A DNA stretch of 64,000 nt from Bradyrhizobium sp. 132 (GCF_023074185.1 NZ_JADPKY010000103.1:62001-126000), one strand, 5' to 3'. Counted from the stretch's first letter, positions 25,362-38,634 are shown. The notes: generated by a model from the sequence alone, not told the origin. Made by a program: numbers and translations.

Positions 25362-26972
25362 ATGATCGAAACCGACGTCATCATCATCGGCGCTGGCCAT
25401 AACGGCCTGACCTGCGCGGCCTATCTCGCGATGGCCGGCTTGCGCGTGCGCGTGGTCGAGCGCCGCAAGGTGGTCGGCGGGGCCGCGGTCACGGAGGAGT
25501 TTCATCCGGGCTTCCGCAATTCGGTCGCTGCCTACACCGTGAGCCTGCTCAATCCGCAGGTGGCCCGTGACCTCAAGCTGGCCGAGCAGGGCCTGCGGGT
25601 CGTCGAGCGGCGCGCGCAGAATTTCCTGCCCGCGCCCGACGGCAGTTATCTCCTCACCGGTGAAGGACGGACGAAGGCGTCCGTCGCACGGCTGAGCGCC
25701 CATGACGCAAACGCGTTCGACGGATTTTCGCGCGAGCTGGAAGATATCGCCGACGTGCTCAGGCAATTCGTGCTGCGCGCGCCGCCCAATATGCTCGACG
25801 GTTTTGGCGCGCCTGCGATACGCGAGGCCGTGAATGCATTCCAGAGCGCCAACATCCTGCGCGGGCTGACGCTGGAGCAGAGCCGCAATCTGCTTGATCT
25901 CTTCACCCGATCGGCCGGCGAGATGCTGGACGAACGTTTCGAGCACGATCTGGTCAAGGCGCTGTTCGGCTTCGACGCCATCGTCGGCAACTACGCCAGC
26001 CCCTACGCCGCGGGCTCCGCCTATGTGATGCTGCATCACGCCTTCGGCGAGGTGAACGGCAAGAAGGGTGTCTGGGGCCACGCCATCGGCGGCATGGGCG
26101 CGATCACGCAAGCCATGGCGCGCGCCGCGCGCGACCGCGGCGTTGTGATCGACACCGATGCGGGCGTGCGCGAGGTCATCGTCGAGCGCGACCGCGCGGT
26201 CGGCGTGGCGCTGGAGAACGGGACGACCATCCGCGCGAAATATGTCGCGGCCAGCGTCAATCCGAAGCTGCTCTATACGCGGCTGATCGCCGCCGATGCC
26301 CTGCCCCAAAACTTCCTCGACCGCATCCGGCACTGGAAGAACGGCTCCGGTACCTTCCGCATGAACGTGGCGCTGGACCGTCTGCCCTCCTTCACGGCGC
26401 TGCCAGGCGACGGCGATCATCTCACCTCGGGCATCATCCTGGCCCCCAGTCTCGGCTACATGGACCGCGCCTTTCTCGATGCCCGCGCGCACGGCTGGAG
26501 CCGAGAGCCTGTCGTGGAAATGCTGATCCCCTCCACGCTCGACGAGACGCTCGCACCCGCAGGGCAACATGTCGCGAGCCTGTTCTGCCAGCATGTCGCG
26601 CCGGAGCTTCCCGATGGAAAGTCGTGGGACGACCATCGCGACGAGGTTGCCGACCTCATGATCGCAACCGTGGACAAATACGCGCCGGGTTTTGCGACAA
26701 GCGTGCTCGGCCGCCAGATCCTGTCACCGCTCGACCTTGAACGGCAGTTCGGCTTGTTGGGAGGCGACATATTCCACGGCGCGCTGACGCTGAACCAGCT
26801 GTTCTCGGCGCGGCCGATGCTGGGCCACGCCGATTATCGCGGGCCCCTGAAGGGCCTTTATCACTGCGGCTCCGGCGCCCACCCCGGCGGCGGCGTCACC
26901 GGCGCTCCCGGCCACAACGCCGCCCAGGCGATCCTGAGGGATCACCGATCGCTGTTCGGAAGCCGTGGATAG
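25362..26972 (+). CDS. FAD-dependent oxidoreductase, phytoene desaturase/PYROXD2-like
   Basis: About 536 residues. An N-terminal dinucleotide fold, VIIIGAGHNGLTCAAYLA, is followed by VVERRKVVGGAAVTEE, and the C-terminal FAD contact is GLYHCGSGAHPGGGVTGAPGHNAAQAIL in two adjoining motifs. This is the amine-oxidase/phytoene-desaturase superfamily, closest in style to PYROXD2-like proteins. Carotenoid genes are absent, so a carotenoid role is not supported. The start is uncertain: ATG 25335 or 25269 would add residues without a known domain. Substrate unknown. Confidence 0.8.
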   Translation: MIETDVIIIGAGHNGLTCAAYLAMAGLRVRVVERRKVVGGAAVTEEFHPGFRNSVAAYTVSLLNPQVARDLKLAEQGLRVVERRAQNFLPAPDGSYLLTGEGRTKASVARLSAHDANAFDGFSRELEDIADVLRQFVLRAPPNMLDGFGAPAIREAVNAFQSANILRGLTLEQSRNLLDLFTRSAGEMLDERFEHDLVKALFGFDAIVGNYASPYAAGSAYVMLHHAFGEVNGKKGVWGHAIGGMGAITQAMARAARDRGVVIDTDAGVREVIVERDRAVGVALENGTTIRAKYVAASVNPKLLYTRLIAADALPQNFLDRIRHWKNGSGTFRMNVALDRLPSFTALPGDGDHLTSGIILAPSLGYMDRAFLDARAHGWSREPVVEMLIPSTLDETLAPAGQHVASLFCQHVAPELPDGKSWDDHRDEVADLMIATVDKYAPGFATSVLGRQILSPLDLERQFGLLGGDIFHGALTLNQLFSARPMLGHADYRGPLKGLYHCGSGAHPGGGVTGAPGHNAAQAILRDHRSLFGSRG

Positions 26973-27132
26973 GCCTGTGGACAGGCTGTTGGTAGCGCGG
27001 TGGATGGGCGGTGAGTTGCCCGTCTCGAGCCGCCGGGTCAAGCCGGGTACAAGACGGTGGAAAATCTGGGGACGAACGGGGGATAAGGCCGTGGACAATG
27101 TCCGGAGAACGAGCGGATAGCCTGTGGGCATC
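26964..27132 (+). other. Cluster of TGTGGATAA-like 9-mers
   Basis: Five same-strand 9-mers match the DnaA-box consensus TGTGGATAA at seven of nine places: CGTGGATAG (26964), TGTGGACAG (26976), GGTGGAAAA (27056), GGGGGATAA (27078) and CGTGGACAA (27090). A sixth is weaker (27124). The region between the oxidoreductase stop and the Flp pilin gene otherwise holds no gene. It may be decayed repeat DNA; an origin role is not claimed. Confidence 0.3.
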
Positions 27133-27249
27133 TCCTTCGAAAACCAGTCCCCAAAACGACTTCGCCCGCCAGGGGCAATCCCCCGACGGGCGCTGGTCGA
27201 AATCAGTCTTATGAAGAAAGTAACGCCGCTGAAAAATGGGAGGCGGAAA

Positions 27250-27414
27250 TTACTTCAAGGAGGTGCTAATCGAAGTGAACTTCTCGTTCATCGTGGTACC
27301 CAGGCTGTTCACCACCGTGATGATCGCCAGCGCGATACCGGCTGCGATCAGGCCGTACTCGATTGCGGTTGCACCCGAATCGTCGGACCAGAACTTCAAA
27401 ATCATGCGCTTCAA
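27250..27414 (-). CDS. Flp/Fap-type pilin
   Basis: 54 residues: a short basic leader, then FWSDDSGATAIEYGLIAAGI and a hydrophobic helix ending VVNSLG. This is the Flp type IVb prepilin pattern, with prepilin peptidase cutting near Gly and the conserved Glu-Tyr after it. The start is decided by the ribosome site: on the minus strand GGAGG (27421-27425) stands six bases before TTG 27414, while ATG 27405 is 15 bases away. Flp pilins build Tad pili for adhesion. No tad/cpa assembly gene is in the window, so it is an orphan here. Confidence 0.85.
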   Translation of the reverse strand: MKRMILKFWSDDSGATAIEYGLIAAGIALAIITVVNSLGTTMNEKFTSISTSLK

Positions 27415-27569
27415 GTTTCGCCTCCATTTCCATTTCAAGCTGTGTTGGTTGACCTCAACGTCCGGAAATATACGGAGCACAACCTGCGGTCGGGTTAACC
27501 CCAAGATTGCAAGTTGTGCGAAAAATTGCGAACAAAAGTTCCAAAAATTGAACCGGACAGAACCCTAGG

Positions 27570-28457
27570 ATGCAGCCTTCCCCCACCCATCGCGCCAGCT
27601 TTTCGATCGGCAGCGAGATCGCCGCCAAGCGTGTTGTGGACGTGCTCAACGAGGTGTTTTTCGAGGGCGATGCCGCGGTCGCCGCCTTCGAGCAGCCGAA
27701 CGGACAATGGGACGTCGCGCTGCATTTCGCGGACGCGCCGGACCAGGCATGGCTGCGCGAACTCATTGCAACCTCAGCAGGAAACGAGTTCGCGGCAACG
27801 CTCGCCTTCGACACGATCGAGGCCAAGGACTGGGTCAAGGCGAGCCTGGAAGATCTCGTCCCGGTGCCGGCTGGGCGCTTCGTCGTCCATGGCAGCCACG
27901 ACCGCGACCGCGTGACGCCAAACAAGCTCGCCATAGAGATCGAGGCGGCCCTCGCCTTCGGCACCGGGCATCACGGCACCACGCGCGGCTGTTTACTGCT
28001 GCTTGACCATGTCCTGAAGAGTTCCCGGCCAAGGAACCTGCTCGACCTCGGCACCGGGACCGGCGTGCTGGGAATAGCGGCAGCGAAGGCGCTGCATCGC
28101 ACCGTGCTGGCCTCCGACATCGACCCGGCCTCGGTACGGGTAGCAGCCGAGAACGCCTCCCTGAATGAGGTTGGTCACCAAATGCGGCTGATCTGCGCCA
28201 CCGGCTTCGCCGCGCCTGATTTTGGCAGATGCGGCCCGTTCGACCTGGTGCTGGCCAACATCCTTGCCAATCCGTTACGGCAATTGGCGGGCCCGATGAC
28301 GGCCCACCTCGCGCCCGGCGGACGCGTCATCCTCTCCGGCCTGTTGACACACCAGGCCCCCGCCGTGATCGCCGCCTACCGCGCGCGCGGCCTCGTGCCG
28401 CTGAAGCATTTGCGGATCGAAGGGTGGAGCAGCCTGTTGCTGCGGAAGCTTTCGTAG
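27570..28457 (+). CDS. prmA: Ribosomal protein L11 methyltransferase
   Basis: 295 residues. The SAM-binding motif is LLDLGTGTGVLGIAAAK (about 155-171), preceded by the PrmA hallmark AFGTGHHGTT and followed by VLANILANPL, the family's substrate-binding motif in place of NPPY. The enzyme trimethylates lysines and the N-terminus of L11 in the cytoplasm. The annotated ATG 27570 has only a weak ribosome site. The downstream PepP-like gene on the same strand is separated by a small minus-strand gene. Confidence 0.93.
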   Translation: MQPSPTHRASFSIGSEIAAKRVVDVLNEVFFEGDAAVAAFEQPNGQWDVALHFADAPDQAWLRELIATSAGNEFAATLAFDTIEAKDWVKASLEDLVPVPAGRFVVHGSHDRDRVTPNKLAIEIEAALAFGTGHHGTTRGCLLLLDHVLKSSRPRNLLDLGTGTGVLGIAAAKALHRTVLASDIDPASVRVAAENASLNEVGHQMRLICATGFAAPDFGRCGPFDLVLANILANPLRQLAGPMTAHLAPGGRVILSGLLTHQAPAVIAAYRARGLVPLKHLRIEGWSSLLLRKLS

Positions 28458-28486
28458 GATGGATTGGCGCTGCGTTCGGCGCCGCG

Positions 28487-28660
28487 CTACTTCGCAGGCT
28501 TCTCGTCACGGCGCGTCGATGCGCGCAACGCCCGCTTTGCGCGGCGTTCGGCGAAACGGTCGATCATCTGGCTGAGGAGGCCGCGCGGCTTCTTCGGTGT
28601 CGCCGCAACCGGGGCGCGGCGCACCGGCGGCGGAATCTTCTCAAACGTGAACGCTGGCAT
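28487..28660 (-). CDS. Small basic conserved protein, 57 aa
   Basis: Read on the minus strand, ATG 28660 gives 57 residues: MPAFTFEKIPPPVRRAP, then PKKPRGLLSQMIDRFAERRA and a Lys/Arg-rich end, with stop TAG at 28487. A good ribosome site, GAGGGG, lies eight bases upstream. It has one amphipathic helix and a net positive charge, and no membrane segment. I recall similar short proteins with the same MPAFTFEKI start in bradyrhizobia, so it is likely real. Function unknown. Confidence 0.72.
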   Translation of the reverse strand: MPAFTFEKIPPPVRRAPVAATPKKPRGLLSQMIDRFAERRAKRALRASTRRDEKPAK

Positions 28661-28845
28661 CGTGTGTCCCCTCGCCGTTGAGACGAACCACTTGCTCGAA
28701 TTTCCCTGTTATCCGGACGAAGCGCAACTGCATCCTGTACTCCACTCAATTCGAATGGAACTTGTTCAAGCACAGTCCATGCCAGATGCGGCCTCGAATG
28801 CGTCTACATTGCGGACTGATCGTCATGATCCTAAAGTGATCCACC

Positions 28846-30675
28846 ATGTTCGAAGCGCATTTCCAGACATTCGAGGAGCCTGAGGCCGGCGTCGCATTGG
28901 CGGCCCGGCTGGCCATGCTCCGTGAAGAGCTCGCCCGCCGCAAGTTGACCGGCTTCGTGATCCCGCGCGCCGATCAGCAGCAAAATGAGTATGTGCCGCC
29001 CTCGGAAGAGCGTCTGGCCTGGCTGACCGGTTTTACTGGCTCAGCGGGATTGGCGGTGGCGCTAACCCACGAGGCCGCATTGTTCGTCGATGGCCGCTAC
29101 ACGATCCAGGCGGCCAAGCAGGTCGATGCAAGGGCCTGGACCGTGGAATCCCTGATCGATCCCCCGCCGGAAAGCTGGGTATCGGCACACCTGAAGGCAG
29201 GTGACCGCCTCGGATTTGATCCGTGGCTGCACACTTTTGCGGCAGCCGAGCGTTTGTCCGCCGCCTGCGCCAAGGCCGGCGCCGAGCTGGTTGCCGTCGA
29301 CAGCAATCCGGTGGATGCGATCTGGCAGGACCGGCCGCAGCCGCCGATTGCGCCGGTCGCGGTGCACGGGATGCAACATGCCGGCGTCACTGAAGCCGAG
29401 AAGCTGACGCGGATCAGGAGCGAGATCGGCAAGCTCGGCGCCGAGGCGCTGGTGCTGTCCGACAGCCATGCCGTGGCCTGGACCTTCAACATCCGCGGCG
29501 CCGACGTCGCGCATACGCCGCTGCCGCTGTCCTATGCGCTGGTGCCGAAGGACGGCCGGCCGACCATCTTCATCGACCACCGCAAGCTCTCCAATCTGAC
29601 CCGCGACCATCTCGAGCAGTCCGCCGACGTGCGCGAGCCCGACGCGATGGCGCCGACGCTGATGGCGCTCGCCAAGAGCGGTGCATCGATCGCACTCGAC
29701 AATGCGACTGCGGCCGACGCCCTCAGCCGGCTGATCACGGGCGCCGGCGGCAAGCCGGTGCGCGGCAGCGATCCGATTGCGCTGCTCAAGGCGGTCAAGA
29801 ACGCGACAGAGATCAAGGGCACGCAGACGGCGCACCGGCGCGACGCCGTGGCGCTGGCGCGCTTCCTCGCCTTCATCGACCGCGAGGCGGCAAGCGGCAA
29901 GCTCACCGAGATCGACGCGGTCGAGGCGCTGGAAACATTCCGCCGCGACACCGGCGCGCTGAAGGACGTGTCATTCCCGACCATATCAGGCACGGGCCCG
30001 AACGGTGCCATCGTGCACTACCGCGTCACCCGCAAAAGCAACCGGCGGATCGTCCCCGGCGATCTCCTGCTGATCGATTCCGGCGCGCAATATGAAGACG
30101 GCACCACCGACGTCACCCGCACCATGGCGGTCGGCGACCCCACCGGCGAGATGCGCGACCGCTTCACGCGCGTGCTGCGCGGACACATCGCGATCGCACG
30201 CGCGATCTTTCCCGACGGCACCACCGGCGCGCAGCTCGACACACTCGCGCGACAATATCTCTGGGCCGCCGGCGTCGATTTCGAGCATGGCACCGGCCAC
30301 GGCGTCGGCAGCTATCTCTCGGTGCACGAAGGACCGGCGAGGATTTCGAAGCTCGGCACCACAGCGCTGAAGCGCGGCATGATCCTGTCCAACGAGCCCG
30401 GCTACTACAAGACCGACGGTTTCGGCATCCGCATCGAGAACCTCGAACTGGTGGTCGAAGCCGACATCAAGGGCGCGGAGAAATCGATGAACGCGTTCGA
30501 GACTCTGACCCTGGCGCCGATCGACCGCCGGCTGATCGATGTGGCGATGCTGGGCAAGGACGAGCTCGACTGGCTCAATGCCTACCACGCGCGTGTGAGG
30601 GCCGAGGTCCGGCCGGCGCTGGACGAGGCGACCAAGGCCTGGCTCGATCAAGCGACGGCGGAACTAAAGGCGTAA
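28846..30675 (+). CDS. pepP: Xaa-Pro aminopeptidase (M24B, aminopeptidase P family)
   Basis: 609 residues in the long three-domain form. Two creatinase-like N-terminal domains (about 1-310) are followed by a pita-bread catalytic domain whose metal ligands are visible: LLIDSGAQYEDGTTDVTRT (two Asp), HGTGHGVGSYLSVHEGP (His), NEPGYY (Glu) and RIENLELV (Glu). It removes N-terminal residues before proline, using two metal ions, in the cytoplasm. All metal ligands are present, so activity is expected. It is transcribed alone. The symbol is a family symbol. Confidence 0.92.
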   Translation: MFEAHFQTFEEPEAGVALAARLAMLREELARRKLTGFVIPRADQQQNEYVPPSEERLAWLTGFTGSAGLAVALTHEAALFVDGRYTIQAAKQVDARAWTVESLIDPPPESWVSAHLKAGDRLGFDPWLHTFAAAERLSAACAKAGAELVAVDSNPVDAIWQDRPQPPIAPVAVHGMQHAGVTEAEKLTRIRSEIGKLGAEALVLSDSHAVAWTFNIRGADVAHTPLPLSYALVPKDGRPTIFIDHRKLSNLTRDHLEQSADVREPDAMAPTLMALAKSGASIALDNATAADALSRLITGAGGKPVRGSDPIALLKAVKNATEIKGTQTAHRRDAVALARFLAFIDREAASGKLTEIDAVEALETFRRDTGALKDVSFPTISGTGPNGAIVHYRVTRKSNRRIVPGDLLLIDSGAQYEDGTTDVTRTMAVGDPTGEMRDRFTRVLRGHIAIARAIFPDGTTGAQLDTLARQYLWAAGVDFEHGTGHGVGSYLSVHEGPARISKLGTTALKRGMILSNEPGYYKTDGFGIRIENLELVVEADIKGAEKSMNAFETLTLAPIDRRLIDVAMLGKDELDWLNAYHARVRAEVRPALDEATKAWLDQATAELKA

Positions 30676-30888
30676 GCACGCCGTCCCGAAGCCGCATGGC
30701 ACCACGCGATTTGCGCAAGGCTGCTTTCGCAACGGACTCTCATTCTGGCGCGAACCGCGCCCAATTGGTCGCCATCGCGCTGTTATCATAACCGTCCCGG
30801 AATCTGGATAGCCGCATTCCGAAACGCCGATATCCGTCTTGCGCGAGCACGCTACAGTCCGATTCGAATTTCCACGAGACGGACGCGC

Positions 30889-32163
30889 ATGCACGGCATA
30901 ATCAGCAAGCCGCCGGAAACGGCGAAGAACATCGCGACCTCGCGCCTGGTGTTGCTGCTGCTCGTCGTCATGACCGGGATCGCGCCGATCTCGCTCTATA
31001 TGCTGGTTCCGGCGCTGCCGGTGCTGGCGACAACATTTGGCAGTGACATCTCGGTCGCGCAGATGACGGTGTCGCTCTACATGGTCGGCATCGCGCTGTC
31101 GCAACTCATCATGGGCCCGCTGTCGGACCGGTTCGGGCGACGCCCGGTGGTGCTCGGAGGACTGGCGCTGATGGTGGTCGCCAGCATCGCCTGCATCTTC
31201 GCGGAAACCCTGCCGCAGCTGATCGCCGCGCGCTTCTTCCAGGCGCTGGGCGGCGCCGCCGGCATGGTGGTGAGCCGCGCCATCATCCGCGACATCTACG
31301 CGCGCGACCGCGTCGCCTCGATGATCAGCCTCGTGGTCGCGGCGCTGATGATCGGACAGATGGTCTCCCCGCTCACCGGCGGCCTGATCGAGACCGCATT
31401 CGGCTGGCGCGCGATCTTCTACGTCATCACCATCGCCGCGATCATTGTCGCCGTCGGCATCGCGGTCGCGCTCCCGGAGACGCGCCGCACCCGCGCCGCC
31501 AGCGGGGGGTTTCGCGGCGACGTCGGCATTCTCATTCGCAACCGCGCCTTCGTCGGCTACGTGATGTGCCAGGTGCTGGCCTCGCAGATCATCTTCACCT
31601 TCGCCGGCGGCGGTCCCTACATCGTGGTGACGCAGATGGGCAGGACCAGCGCCGAATACGGCGCGTGGTTTGCAACGACGGGCTTTGCGTATCTCGTCGG
31701 CAATCTGCTCTGCGTGCGCTTCGCGCCCAGGCATTCGCTGGAGAAGTTGATCTGGTTCGGCCTCGCGCTCCAGCTTTGCGGCAGCCTTTTGAACCTGCTC
31801 TGGAGCTTCACAGGCTGGAACGAGGCGCCGGCATGGCTGTTCGGCACGCAGATGATCGTGATGGCCGGCAATGCCTTCGTGATGGCGAACTCGGCCGCGG
31901 GCGCGATCAGCATCCGCCCGGAGGCCGCGGGTACCGCATCAGGCGCGATGGGCTTCCTCCAGCAAGGCATCGGCGCGCTGATGTCGCAGTTCGGCGCCTA
32001 TCTCGGCGGCCATTCCGCGACCACGCTGCCGCTCACTTCCGCCGTGCTGGCAATCTCCCTGCTCTGCGCCTGCACGATGATCTTCCTCGTCCCCCGCCGC
32101 GAGGTGGTGGTGAGCGAGACCTTGATCGAGCAGGCGGAGGAGGAAGAGAGCGGGATGATGTGA
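30889..32163 (+). CDS. Bcr/CflA-family drug efflux MFS transporter
   Basis: 424 residues, twelve predicted helices. Motif A is GPLSDRFGRRPVVLGG (about 72-87). The N-terminal ISLYMLVPALPVL and the antiporter motif region (GALMIGQMVSPLTGG-like) fit the Bcr/CflA drug:proton antiporters of the inner membrane. It stands alone, convergent to ligA, with no regulator beside it. The drug range cannot be inferred. Confidence 0.87.
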   Translation: MHGIISKPPETAKNIATSRLVLLLLVVMTGIAPISLYMLVPALPVLATTFGSDISVAQMTVSLYMVGIALSQLIMGPLSDRFGRRPVVLGGLALMVVASIACIFAETLPQLIAARFFQALGGAAGMVVSRAIIRDIYARDRVASMISLVVAALMIGQMVSPLTGGLIETAFGWRAIFYVITIAAIIVAVGIAVALPETRRTRAASGGFRGDVGILIRNRAFVGYVMCQVLASQIIFTFAGGGPYIVVTQMGRTSAEYGAWFATTGFAYLVGNLLCVRFAPRHSLEKLIWFGLALQLCGSLLNLLWSFTGWNEAPAWLFGTQMIVMAGNAFVMANSAAGAISIRPEAAGTASGAMGFLQQGIGALMSQFGAYLGGHSATTLPLTSAVLAISLLCACTMIFLVPRREVVVSETLIEQAEEEESGMM

Positions 32164-32204
32164 GGGGGCGGTATGCCGCCTCCCCGTCATTGCGAAGGAG
32201 AACC

Positions 32205-36144
<3,940 letters not shown>

Positions 36145-36157
36145 GGAATTCTATTTC

Positions 36158-37048
36158 CTAGCCGAGGCCCATTTTCTTGAAGGTCTTGCTAATCCAGGAC
36201 CCCTGATTCTCGCTCGGTTCGAGACCGCCTGATTTTACAAGATTATAGGCGTCCTTGTACCAGCGGCTGTCAGGAAAATTGTGCCCGAGCACGGCAGCGG
36301 CCGTCTGAGCCTCGCCGACGATGCCGATTGCCATATAGGCCTCGGTCAAGCGGTACAGCGCCTCCTCCACATGGCGGGTGGTCTGGTACTGCGTCACCAC
36401 GGCCTTGTAGCGGTTGATCGCCGCCGTGTAATCGCGCTTCTGCGCGTAGTAGCGGCCGACATTCATTTCCTTGCCGGCGAGCTGGTCGCGCGCACCCTCG
36501 ATCTTGGCCTTGGCCGAGGTCGCATATTCGGATGTCGGATATTTGCGCACCACCTCTTCCAGCGAGGCGATCGCCTTCTCGGTGCGGGTCTGGTCGCGGC
36601 TGATGTCCGGGATCTGGTCGTAATGCGAGGCGGCGATCAGGTATTGCGCATAGGCCGCATCCGGGCTGCCGGGATGCAGCGTGACGTAGCGGGTGGCCGC
36701 GCCGATGCAGCTGTCATAGTCGCCGGCCTGATAGGACGAATAGGCGGACATCAGCAGCGATTTGCGGGCCCAGTCGGAATAAGGATGCTGGCGGTCGACC
36801 TCTTCGAACTTCTTGTTCGCCGCCTTCATGTCCTTCTTCTCGTTCATGAGGTACAGGCCCTCATTGTAGATCTTGTCGGCGGGCTCCTCGACGAAGGTGT
36901 CGTCCTTGGCGGTGAACTTGTCCCAAAGCGCGCCGGTGCCGCAGCCGCCCAGCGGCAGCGCGAGTACGAAGAAGGTGGCAGCCTTGAGCGATCCACGGAC
37001 TCGAGACGAGACCTGGAGATATCCGCGCGTCATACGCTGTGCCGACAT
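36158..37048 (-). CDS. bamD: Outer-membrane assembly lipoprotein BamD
   Basis: 296 residues. The N-terminal helix ends in the lipobox LPLGGC (Cys36), so the protein is lipid-anchored. TPR repeats fill the rest, from EEPADKIYNEGLYLMNEKKD on, with the YSDWARKSLLMSAYSSYQAG repeat typical of BamD/ComL. It is the essential lipoprotein of the BAM complex that inserts beta-barrel proteins. ATG 37048 or 37033 could start it; both leave the lipobox intact. Confidence 0.94.
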   Translation of the reverse strand: MSAQRMTRGYLQVSSRVRGSLKAATFFVLALPLGGCGTGALWDKFTAKDDTFVEEPADKIYNEGLYLMNEKKDMKAANKKFEEVDRQHPYSDWARKSLLMSAYSSYQAGDYDSCIGAATRYVTLHPGSPDAAYAQYLIAASHYDQIPDISRDQTRTEKAIASLEEVVRKYPTSEYATSAKAKIEGARDQLAGKEMNVGRYYAQKRDYTAAINRYKAVVTQYQTTRHVEEALYRLTEAYMAIGIVGEAQTAAAVLGHNFPDSRWYKDAYNLVKSGGLEPSENQGSWISKTFKKMGLG

Positions 37049-37308
37049 GAGTATTGCCCTGACGCCCTATGGTGCGGTGTCCGCCAGCCCATGAACCGCG
37101 TCATGGGCGCGAAAAGTAGCCGTGGTGCCTGCCATGCGACTACGCCGGTGTAACCGAAAAACGATCTTGAACCAACCGGATAGGCAGGCATTTCGCCCGG
37201 ATTAAGGCGAACGCGCCGCGATCCTAGCCGATCATCGTTACCAGGAGTTTCCCGGGGTCGGCGGGTACAAGTGGCCGCGACGAGAGGTCGGTCAGGACAC
37301 GTCTCTCT

Positions 37309-38274
37309 TCAGGAAACGTCCGGCCCGTAGGCCGCGGCGATCCGGCCGCCGACGATGCCACGACCGACTTCGCCCACGGGACGCGCGGTGGTGCGGCGGG
37401 CCGCCTCGCCCTCGACCACCCGCCAGGCGGTCCGGTCGGCGAGCAGCGCGGTCAGGACGGCGTGGTTGAGCTTGTGGCCGCCACGGACCGAGCGATAGGC
37501 GCCAAGCAGCGGCAGACCGGCCAGCGCGAGGTCGCCGATCACGTCCAACACCTTGTGGCGGGCGCATTCGTCGGCGTAGCGGAGACCCTCGGTGTTGAGC
37601 AGCCGCTCCTCGTCGAACACGACGGTGTTGTCGAAGGAGGCGCCGAGCGCATAGCCGGCGCTCCAGAGTCGCGCGACGTCGCACATCAGACCGAAAGTCC
37701 GAGCCCGGCCGACTTCGCGGCGAAAACGCTCCGGGTTGAGGTCGAAGGCGTAGCTCTGCTGGCCGATGACAGGATTGGTGAAGTCGATCTCGACCTCGGC
37801 GCGGAACCCGTTGGCGTAGGGCCTGATCTCGCCGAAGGAATCGCCGACCTTGACCGAGATCGGCTTCAAAACCTGAATGAAGCGGCGCTGTGCCGATTGG
37901 GTCACGATGCCGGCCTGATCGATCGCTGCAATGAAGGCCGCGGCGCTGCCGTCCATGATCGGCACTTCCGGCCCGTCGATCTCGATAATGGCGTTGTCGA
38001 CGCCCATGCCCCGCAGCGCAGCAAGTACATGCTCGGCGGTGGAAACCAGCGGGCCGCTGCGATCGCCGAGGACGGTGGCGAAATCGGTCGCGATCACCTG
38101 CTCGGCGGTCGCCTGAACTTCGCGGTCACTTCCCTCGAGCCCTGTGCGGACAAAAATAAAACCCGCGTCGACAGAAGCGGGCCCAAGCGTGAGAGTGACG
38201 GGAAGACCGGAATGAACGCCGACGCCTGCCACGGAGGCTTGCGCACGAAGCGTTGTTTGCCGGCTAAATTTCAT
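37309..38274 (-). CDS. lpxC: UDP-3-O-acyl-N-acetylglucosamine deacetylase LpxC
   Basis: 321 residues from ATG 38274 (MKFSRQTTLRAQ), the usual start in the family; ATG 38298 would add eight residues. Zinc-site motifs are present: STAEHVLAAL (His), and YADECARHKVLDVIGDL with the His and Asp, then GHKLNHA. It commits UDP-GlcNAc-derived precursor to lipid A synthesis in the cytoplasm. It lies downstream of ftsZ but beyond a strong terminator, so it needs its own promoter in the 38275-38570 gap. Confidence 0.96.
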   Translation of the reverse strand: MKFSRQTTLRAQASVAGVGVHSGLPVTLTLGPASVDAGFIFVRTGLEGSDREVQATAEQVIATDFATVLGDRSGPLVSTAEHVLAALRGMGVDNAIIEIDGPEVPIMDGSAAAFIAAIDQAGIVTQSAQRRFIQVLKPISVKVGDSFGEIRPYANGFRAEVEIDFTNPVIGQQSYAFDLNPERFRREVGRARTFGLMCDVARLWSAGYALGASFDNTVVFDEERLLNTEGLRYADECARHKVLDVIGDLALAGLPLLGAYRSVRGGHKLNHAVLTALLADRTAWRVVEGEAARRTTARPVGEVGRGIVGGRIAAAYGPDVS

Positions 38275-38570
38275 CAGGAACCGCCCCACTACGACCATCG
38301 CGACTTATACTGAACCCGACTGACCGGCCAAGGCCGCCCGCTCCGAATCCGTATCCCCAAGTCACGGCGAACCATAGTCACTGCCTCAAACAGCGCCAAC
38401 TCACGCTTTTTTACCGATTGTTACCCCAAACCTGCCGTATTCGCGCCAAGGCTTAACCAAATTAGAGCGAAGTTCGGGACCGTTATCGGCAGTTTTACTG
38501 AACCATCGAATACGTAATTAATGATTTAAAATCAGCTACTTGGCGATGAAATCCGGATATGTACCGGACA
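38275..38570. promoter_or_regulatory. lpxC upstream region
   Basis: About 300 bases with no gene, lying after the ftsZ terminator in the direction of transcription. The part near 38505-38535 is unusually AT-rich (TACGTAATTAATGATTTAAA), a likely promoter site. TTAACCAA at 38453-38460 matches seven of eight bases of the CtrA half-site TTAACCAT. The exact start of transcription is not evident. Confidence 0.4.
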
Positions 38571-38578
38571 AAAAGAAA

Positions 38579-38611
38579 GGTCCCGGCAAGCTTCCCGCCG
38601 GGACCTTTTTT
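38579..38611 (-). terminator. Intrinsic terminator after ftsZ
   Basis: A perfect 9-bp stem GGTCCCGGC / GCCGGGACC with a 9-base loop. On the minus strand it is followed by TTTCTTTTTG, and on the plus strand by six T. It sits 24 bases beyond the ftsZ stop and should end the dcw transcript; the stem could work in both directions. Confidence 0.88.
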
Positions 38612-38634
38612 CATCTGCCTTATTGTAACAATCC

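Noticed and set aside
25362-26972. Carotenoid phytoene desaturase (crtI)
   Set aside because: Superfamily motifs fit, but no other carotenoid gene is present and the C-terminal motif is closer to PYROXD2-like proteins.
26964-27132. Replication origin
   Set aside because: The 9-mers are imperfect, no AT-rich unwinding region lies beside them, and no origin-linked gene such as dnaA, hemE or parAB is near.
27011-27214. 67-aa plus-strand frame after the oxidoreductase gene
   Set aside because: No ribosome site, unusual composition, and it overlaps the 9-mer cluster.
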